Shown here: positions 1 through 4,146 of the stretch, in pieces
Position numbering within the stretch: the stretch's first letter is position 1
How the letters are laid out: each line of letters opens with the position of its first letter
Assembly: GCA_967755175.1 (NCBI GenBank)
Contig: CBRAFO010000155.1
Span: 1-6,807 of the forward strand
Direction of reading: 5' to 3'
DNA length: 6,807 bases
Source of the DNA: Rariglobus sp967755175
Lineage (GTDB): Bacteria; Verrucomicrobiota; Verrucomicrobiia; Opitutales; Opitutaceae
Notes under the pieces: generated by a model
Database searches by the model: none
Told to the model about the DNA's origin: nothing
What the model saw: the letters and a program-made list of their open reading frames with translations, nothing else
Program-made: the position numbers and the translations under genes

Positions 1-30
1 TGTTTGGACAACGGCGGGGGGGCGGCAGTA

Positions 31-40
31 AGGGGTGGGG
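31..40 (+). promoter_or_regulatory. G-rich ribosome binding region of the sensor kinase gene
   Basis: The sequence AGGGGTGGGG ends one base before the GTG start codon at 42. It is purine-rich and partly SD-like (AGGGG at 31-35, about 6 bases from the GTG), so it supports initiation here. The next in-frame ATG at 78 would remove most of the signal-peptide n-region and core. Together with the G7 run at 16-22, these G tracts could also fold into a G-quadruplex that hides the binding site; that part is inference. Confidence 0.45.
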
Positions 41-41
41 C

Positions 42-3035
42 GTGTTTAAACCCCACTGCTGGCTGTTGTTCTTGTTGATGGTTTCTTTTACCGCGGCTGC
101 ATTCCCAGAGGTGAATCCACCGGTGGTCGAGGTGAACGCGATCCCCGTGTCGGCAGATTATGTTTTGCGCACCTGGGGTATGGAAGAGGGGTTGCCCAGC
201 AACCGGGTGACGAGCCTCACGCAGACACCCGATGGTTATCTCTGGGTGGGGACGCTGGGTGGGTTGGCACGGTTCGACGGTGTGAGGTTCACGACATTTC
301 ACGCGGAGAACACTCCGGGCCTGGAGTCCGATCTGGTGCAGGCGCTGTTCACCGCTCGTGATGGTAGCCTGTGGGTGGGCTTGGATCGGAGAGGTGTCGC
401 GCGACGGGTCGGGGATCGATTTCACGTGATCACGCCGTTCGCGCCGCTCATGTTCGGGTGGACGACTTCGTTTGCCCAAGACGCTTCCGGAGCGGTCTGG
501 TTCGGCGACGAGGCTCCAATCAAGGCGTCACGTTGGGTGGATGGTCAGCTCACCGCCTACTCCGAACGGGATGGCCTGGCCTGGGAACGGGGAGCCCATG
601 GGAACGAAGTCGCTTCAACGGCCAACGGAACGATCTGGCATGCCAACACGGTCGGCTGCGGTCCGTTTGACGGGAAGCGTTTTCAATCGATCGATCCAGC
701 GGGCGGCGGGTATGTGCATCTGGCGCGAACCGGGGGAGGAGGAATGTGGGCGGCACGTGGCACTCGGCTCGTGCGTTACCACCCTGATGGCTCGCAGGAA
801 ACCGTGGCGGATTTAGGTGCGCTTTCCGTGCATATGATGATGGAGGATTCGTCGGGGACTCTTTGGTTGGGGACGAACAATGCCGGATTGATCCGGTTCC
901 GGAACGGGGTTTTGGCAAAAGTGCCGGTGGAGGGGGGCGCGGTGTCGTCCGTCTTTGAGGATCGTGAGGGCGACATCTGGGTGGGGACACCGTCCGCAGG
1001 GGTGAGCCGTCTGCATGCGCGTCGGTTCCGCCTGCGGCAGAGCAAGGATGGATTACGCGATGACGACACCTATTCCGTATGCACGGACAATGAGGGGAGG
1101 CTCTGGCTGGCCGGGCGCAACGCCGTGCTCGCGCGTGCGACCGACGCGACCAATCGCTCATTCACCGAACCCGGTGGCAGGCCGGACCGGGTTGGAGGCA
1201 TCATGGTGGTCAATCCCGACCCGTCCGGTGGAGTGTGGGTAGGCACCACGTCTGGCGGCCTGTTGCACTTCAACGAAGGGACGTTCCGCCGTGAATCACT
1301 GCGCGATCCCGTCACTGCCTTGCTGGTGGACCGGAACAGGGTTTTGTGGGCCGCGACCATCAAGGGTCCGCTCGTCCGTCACCAGGCCAGGCAGGACCTT
1401 CGTATGCCTGAGGCCGACGGGTTGACCCATGTGCTTTCCCTTGCCGAAGATCCCTCCGGTCGGATCTGGGCGGGAACGGAGAACGGTTTGGTTTTCCAGA
1501 AATCAGGAGAGCAATTTGTCTCGGTGCCATTACCGGGGGCTCAACCCGGAGACGCTATTCGGTTCATCGTTCCAGATGGCCCGGACACGGTTTGGATCGG
1601 AGCGTTGAGAGGCGGGCTCTACCGCTGGCGGGACGGCCGGATCAGTCGGTTGCCTGGCGGCGCAGGCCTGCCCATTGATGACCTGCGTTCGCTGATCATT
1701 ACGGCGGAGGGGGATTTTTGGGTGGGCACGGCGAGTGGCTTGCTGCGGGTGGCGCGGGACGAGATCGAGCCTGTAATGGACGGACGTCAGCCTTCCCTTC
1801 ACTGCATCGCCTATGGACGGGACGACGGGTTGCCTTCGACCGAGTTTTCGCTGGGGTTTCGTGGGGCCACGACCAGGACGCCCGATGGCCATTACTGGTT
1901 TGCCACCGCCAGCGGGGCGTTGGAAATCCTGCCAAAAGAAAAGGCTTCGCCCGCGATCACAGCGCTGCCGGTGTTGATTGAGGAGGTGCGGGTGGGCGGG
2001 ACGGCGATGGGTTTAAACGGGGACGTTGGACTATTGATCCCTCCGCGTTTTGGTCCGCTGGAAATCCGCTACACGCTGGCCCATTTAAGCGCACCGGAGC
2101 GTGTTCGGTTTCGCTATCGTTTGTTGGGCATGGGGAGCGGCGCGTGGGTCGATGCTGATCGCCAAAGGACGGCGCTGTTTACCTATCTGCCGCCGGGCGA
2201 TTATCGGTTTGAGGTCGCCGCCGCCGGGGCGGACGGACCTTGGCTGCCCACGACGTCATCGCTGGCCTTTACCGTGCGCGCCGCGTGGTGGGAGACGAGT
2301 TGGCTTCGCTCGGCGGTCGGACTGCTTGGCGCGCTGGCGCTGGCCGCGTTGGTAAGACTCGGGGTGAAGCGGCGGATGCGTGCGCATATGCGCAGGCTGG
2401 AACAGGAGAATGCGCTGGAGCGAGAGCGCACGCGTATCGCTCGCGACATGCACGACGAGTTGGGCGCCAGCCTCACCCGTATCGCGCTGATGAGTGATCT
2501 GGCCGCCGGCGACGCCCATCTGCTGCCGCCTGAAACCGGCCGGCAGCTCGGTGCCATCGCTGGCGCCGCCCGGACGGTGTCGGGCACGCTGGACGAGATC
2601 GTGTGGATGGTGAACCCGAACAACGACACCTTGGCGCGACTCGTCGGCTATCTGGCCGAGTCGGCGGGCGAGTTCCTGGCCTCCACCGAGATCGGACTCA
2701 CGCTTGATCTGCCGGAGCAGGTTCCAGCGTATGCCGTGCCTTCGGCCGTGCGCCACCACCTTGTCCTCGTGGTGCGAGAAGCCCTCAACAACGTCGTGAA
2801 GCATGCCGGTGCCCGGTCTGTTGGGCTGCGGATCGTCCTTGGCAACGAGGCGCTCACCGTCGTGATCGCGGACGATGGCCGTGGTTTCACCTCCGATACC
2901 GTCGCTCCTTCGTCCAACGGCCTGATCAACAGCCGCCAGCGCCTGGCCTCGGTTGACGGTTCCTACCAGATCGAAAGCCGGCCGGGTGGCGGCACCATCG
3001 TCACGCTTACGTTGCCATTGCCACGGCTGCCCTAA
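42..3035 (+). CDS. Two-propeller (reg_prop/Y_Y_Y) membrane sensor histidine kinase, HisKA_3 family
   Basis: Sensor kinase of a two-component pair: it binds an unknown extracytoplasmic ligand and phosphorylates a response regulator, most likely the one encoded at 3136. The 997 residues begin with a signal peptide (hydrophobic core about 7-20, likely cleavage after AAA near residue 20). Propeller blade motifs of the W-[VIL]-[GA]-T type have Trp at 68, 111, 153, 199, 236, 275, 313, 355, 399, 436, 476, 518, 560 and 619. These fourteen blades are the number expected for two seven-bladed propellers. A Y_Y_Y domain (about 673-735) ends with Trp734. A single transmembrane helix spans about 754-776, followed by a charged, coiled-coil-like linker. 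HisKA_3 holds the phosphoacceptor H804 in RDMHDELGASLTRI. The HATPase_c domain shows E913/N917 (N box), DDGRGF at 944-949 and GGG at 982-984. The start is GTG; the next in-frame ATG is residue 13. The same architecture, with fused or separate regulators, senses polysaccharide fragments in Bacteroidota; the ligand here is unknown. Oddity: Ala809 sits where NarX-type kinases carry the phosphatase Gln of the HDxxxQ motif. Confidence 0.95.
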   Translation: MFKPHCWLLFLLMVSFTAAAFPEVNPPVVEVNAIPVSADYVLRTWGMEEGLPSNRVTSLTQTPDGYLWVGTLGGLARFDGVRFTTFHAENTPGLESDLVQALFTARDGSLWVGLDRRGVARRVGDRFHVITPFAPLMFGWTTSFAQDASGAVWFGDEAPIKASRWVDGQLTAYSERDGLAWERGAHGNEVASTANGTIWHANTVGCGPFDGKRFQSIDPAGGGYVHLARTGGGGMWAARGTRLVRYHPDGSQETVADLGALSVHMMMEDSSGTLWLGTNNAGLIRFRNGVLAKVPVEGGAVSSVFEDREGDIWVGTPSAGVSRLHARRFRLRQSKDGLRDDDTYSVCTDNEGRLWLAGRNAVLARATDATNRSFTEPGGRPDRVGGIMVVNPDPSGGVWVGTTSGGLLHFNEGTFRRESLRDPVTALLVDRNRVLWAATIKGPLVRHQARQDLRMPEADGLTHVLSLAEDPSGRIWAGTENGLVFQKSGEQFVSVPLPGAQPGDAIRFIVPDGPDTVWIGALRGGLYRWRDGRISRLPGGAGLPIDDLRSLIITAEGDFWVGTASGLLRVARDEIEPVMDGRQPSLHCIAYGRDDGLPSTEFSLGFRGATTRTPDGHYWFATASGALEILPKEKASPAITALPVLIEEVRVGGTAMGLNGDVGLLIPPRFGPLEIRYTLAHLSAPERVRFRYRLLGMGSGAWVDADRQRTALFTYLPPGDYRFEVAAAGADGPWLPTTSSLAFTVRAAWWETSWLRSAVGLLGALALAALVRLGVKRRMRAHMRRLEQENALERERTRIARDMHDELGASLTRIALMSDLAAGDAHLLPPETGRQLGAIAGAARTVSGTLDEIVWMVNPNNDTLARLVGYLAESAGEFLASTEIGLTLDLPEQVPAYAVPSAVRHHLVLVVREALNNVVKHAGARSVGLRIVLGNEALTVVIADDGRGFTSDTVAPSSNGLINSRQRLASVDGSYQIESRPGGGTIVTLTLPLPRLP

Positions 3036-3053
3036 GTCACATGTTTATGTGAC
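3036..3053. promoter_or_regulatory. Perfect 18-bp inverted repeat (operator candidate 1)
   Basis: GTCACAT and ATGTGAC are perfect 7-base arms separated by GTTT. The repeat begins on the base right after the kinase TAA and lies 82 bases before the regulator ATG. No T run follows and the arms are only 3/7 GC, so an intrinsic terminator is unlikely. Symmetry and 7-base half-sites suit a dimeric HTH regulator such as the LuxR-type protein encoded next, or the repeat may act as an RNA hairpin between the two cistrons. A second repeat of the same design is at 3956-3973. That the repeat exists is directly seen; its function is inferred. Confidence 0.6.
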
Positions 3054-3091
3054 CGGCCTGATCGATGTGCAGCTGGCGGAGTTCGCCGGTC
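3051..3091. other. Long-loop inverted repeat overlapping operator candidate 1
   Basis: GACCGGC (3051-3057) is complementary to GCCGGTC (3085-3091) across a 27-base loop. Its left arm shares GAC (3051-3053) with the right arm of the 18-bp repeat, so in RNA the two stems could not form fully at the same time. A 7-bp stem with a loop this long may be chance in GC-rich DNA. Confidence 0.25.
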
Positions 3092-3135
3092 TCCCCTTAG
3101 TCTACCCCTATTCGGCCGCCCTATTCCAGTTCCCC

Positions 3136-3774
3136 ATGAGCATCACAATTTCCATCGTCGAGGATGATTCGGCCATCCGTGAGGGGTGGACCGGGGTCAT
3201 CAATCGCACGCCCGACTTTCGCTGTATCGCCGGGTATGGCACGGCGGAGGAGGCCATGGAGGGGATTCCGGCCAACCCGCCTGACGTGGTGTTGATGGAC
3301 ATTAATCTGCCCGGCCTTTCCGGCATCGACTGTGTGCGCGCGCTCAAGCCGCGCATGCCGGAGGTGGATTTTGTCATGCTCACCATGTTTGATGATCGTG
3401 ATCGAATCTTCGATGCCTTGCGGGCCGGAGCCATCGGCTATCTGCTCAAGCGCACCACGCCAACCGCTTTGATTGAGGCGATTCAGCAGGTGAAGGCGGG
3501 TGGCTCGCCGATGTCGTCGGAGGTTGCCCGGCAGGTCACGCAGTTTTTCCGCGACACACAGCCGGATGCGAAGACCGCCAATCCCGACCTCGAAACGCTG
3601 GGCGAGCGCGAGGGACAGATACTGAAGATGCTCGCCGCCGGCCGGCACTACAAAGAGATCGCCGCCCAGCTCGACATCAGCATCGACACGGTGCGAACCC
3701 ACATCCGGCGGATTTATAGGAAGTTGCAGGTCAATTCCCGCACGGAAGCCGTGATAAAATTTTTCGGCCGCTGA
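3136..3774 (+). CDS. Response regulator, REC plus LuxR/NarL-type HTH DNA-binding domain
   Basis: Cytoplasmic transcription factor of 212 residues, the usual length for NarL/FixJ-type regulators. The REC domain (about 3-120) has the acidic pocket E9/D10/D11, phosphoacceptor D55 in LMDINLPGLSG, switch T83 and conserved K105. The C-terminal LuxR-type HTH (about 150-208) begins with GEREGQIL, a variant of the common LTxRExEVL. It contains the recognition-helix region IDTVRTHIRRIYRKL. HisKA_3 kinases typically pair with such regulators, and the kinase ends 100 bp upstream on the same strand, so these are very probably partners and co-transcribed. The reading frame stays open upstream into the kinase gene as far as 2953. 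I choose ATG 3136 because the REC strand SITISIVEDD follows it directly and the upstream residues match no domain. No Shine-Dalgarno sequence precedes this ATG; the leader is pyrimidine-rich (CCAGTTCCCC). Targets are unknown; autoregulation through the repeat at 3036-3053 is possible. Confidence 0.95.
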   Translation: MSITISIVEDDSAIREGWTGVINRTPDFRCIAGYGTAEEAMEGIPANPPDVVLMDINLPGLSGIDCVRALKPRMPEVDFVMLTMFDDRDRIFDALRAGAIGYLLKRTTPTALIEAIQQVKAGGSPMSSEVARQVTQFFRDTQPDAKTANPDLETLGEREGQILKMLAAGRHYKEIAAQLDISIDTVRTHIRRIYRKLQVNSRTEAVIKFFGR

Positions 3775-3801
3775 GCGAGGCGGATGATGCATTGATTCTC
3801 G

Positions 3802-3850
3802 TGTAGGCCCGACCGTTGGTCGGGCTGACAGACCTGCGGTCTGGCCTACA
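3802..3850. repeat. 49-bp three-stem (cloverleaf-like) intergenic palindromic element
   Basis: Three nested complementarities are visible. The outer arms TGTAGGCC (3802-3809) and GGCCTACA (3843-3850) pair over 8 bp. Inside, GCCCGACC (3807-3814) pairs with GGTCGGGC (3818-3825) around loop GTT. CAGACC (3829-3834) pairs with GGTCTG (3838-3843) around loop TGC. Outer and inner stems share a few bases, so the fold is a three-way junction with some competition between stems. It starts 27 bases after the regulator stop. Compact elements of this kind are often dispersed intergenic repeats (REP/RAYT-like or other MITE-like families) and can act as transcription barriers or mRNA 3'-end stabilisers. No RAYT transposase is seen here, and I cannot test its copy number from one window. 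Confidence 0.7.
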
Positions 3851-3876
3851 GCTAAACGCCGGTCGCGGTGCTCTCC

Positions 3877-3895
3877 GGTCGGGCGGGGGAGGGGG
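3877..3895 (+). other. G-tract cluster, possible G-quadruplex
   Basis: Four G tracts (GG, GGG, GGGGG, GGGGG) are separated by loops of TC, C and A. This satisfies a two-tier quadruplex pattern on the plus strand, or a three-tier one if the long tracts are split. It lies between the three-stem element and the GC hairpin. Runs of this kind also arise by chance in GC-rich DNA; no function is shown. Confidence 0.35.
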
Positions 3896-3927
3896 ATTGC
3901 TGGAACTCAAGCCTGTCGCGGGAGAAC

Positions 3928-3960
3928 GCGGACCGCCGGGTGGCCGCCACCGGCGGTCGC
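3928..3960. other. Strong GC-rich hairpin, terminator-like but without a U tract
   Basis: GACCGCCGG (3931-3939) pairs perfectly with CCGGCGGTC (3950-3958). TGG/CCA (3941-3943 with 3947-3949) extends the stem inward past bulged G3940, leaving loop CCG. GC (3928-3929) can pair with GC (3959-3960) outside if G3930 bulges. This is a very stable stem in RNA. No run of T follows in either direction, so a Rho-independent terminator is not supported; it may be a pausing, processing or repeat-derived structure. Its right arm overlaps the left arm of the 18-bp repeat at 3956-3973. Confidence 0.55.
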
Positions 3961-3973
3961 ATATCCATGCGAC
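3956..3973. promoter_or_regulatory. Perfect 18-bp inverted repeat (operator candidate 2)
   Basis: GTCGCAT and ATGCGAC are perfect 7-base arms around ATCC. Length, spacing and 12 of 14 arm bases match the repeat at 3036-3053; the one differing position per arm (A to G, T to C) is changed symmetrically. It lies 169 bases upstream of the surface-protein ATG. Its left three bases are part of the hairpin at 3928-3960, so the two RNA folds compete. A binding site for the neighbouring LuxR-type regulator is a reasonable inference, not shown. Confidence 0.55.
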
Positions 3974-4142
3974 TATCCTCAAAGGGGGGATCGTGAGATT
4001 ATCCGTCCGATAAATCACCCTACGATACCCTGTTCATCGGCGTGGACGCATTCAAAGCAGAGATGCCGTCAATGTCGGCTGAGCAACTCCCCCTCAAAGC
4101 TCTCCGTTTCCTCATCATCAGTTTAGTCGGAAATCAGTCATT
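3974..4142 (+). other. Leader region of the surface-protein gene
   Basis: These 169 bases contain no recognised RNA gene or riboswitch. A G6 run (3984-3989) follows the inverted repeat. The best sigma70-like guess is TTATCC (3999-4004) with TACGAT (4021-4026), 16 bp apart, but the -35 matches only half of the consensus, so I do not call a promoter. A pyrimidine-rich stretch (about 4084-4120) precedes the start. Before ATG 4143 there is only a weak GGAAA at 4129-4133. A small open frame crosses the region and is listed separately. Confidence 0.4.
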
Positions 4143-4146
4143 ATGA
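4063..4146 (+). CDS. Possible 27-residue leader peptide overlapping the next start codon
   Basis: An ATG at 4063 opens a 27-codon frame (MPSMSAEQLPLKALRFLIIS, then LVGNQSL). Its TGA at 4144-4146 overlaps the surface-protein ATG at 4143-4145 in the ATGA arrangement typical of translational coupling. The middle is hydrophobic (ALRFLIISLV). The upstream sequence is only weakly SD-like (AAAGCAGAG). The frame is open back to 3997, with a GTG at 4042 as an alternative start. A 27-codon frame and an ATGA overlap can occur by chance, and I recognise no family, so this is a candidate only. Confidence 0.22.
   Translation: MPSMSAEQLPLKALRFLIISLVGNQSL

Noticed and set aside
4..32. Promoter guess TTGGAC / AGTAAG before the kinase gene
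   Set aside because: The -10 match is poor and the upstream region is cut by the window, so no promoter can be supported.
44..2018. Two copies of GTTTAAAC (44-51 and 2011-2018)
   Set aside because: Rare in GC-rich DNA, but both are short, coding and without shared flanks; chance is sufficient.
2381..2394. Perfect 14-bp palindrome TGCGCATATGCGCA
   Set aside because: It is inside the kinase coding region at the Arg-rich linker and is explained by codon use; unlike the 18-bp repeats, it has no spacer and no partner.
2201..2929. Several minus-strand open frames inside the kinase gene
   Set aside because: Shadows of a GC-rich coding region; they overlap the unambiguous TM-HisKA_3-HATPase segment and are Arg/Ser/Pro-rich without domains.
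2953..3135. N-terminal extension of the response regulator from an ATG within the kinase gene
   Set aside because: The extension matches no domain, and the REC fold begins directly after ATG 3136; the open frame is probably incidental.
3928..3973. Intrinsic terminator downstream of the regulator gene
   Set aside because: The stems are strong but no T run follows any of them on either strand, so a Rho-independent terminator cannot be claimed.
3816..4013. 65-codon plus-strand frame and a 95-codon minus-strand frame in the intergenic region
   Set aside because: They run through palindromic and hairpin sequence, giving Arg/Gly/Pro-rich products with no family resemblance.
3999..4026. Promoter guess TTATCC / TACGAT with 16-bp spacing before the surface-protein gene
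   Set aside because: The -35 matches about half of the sigma70 consensus and verrucomicrobial promoter rules are not well fixed, so it does not stand out from background.
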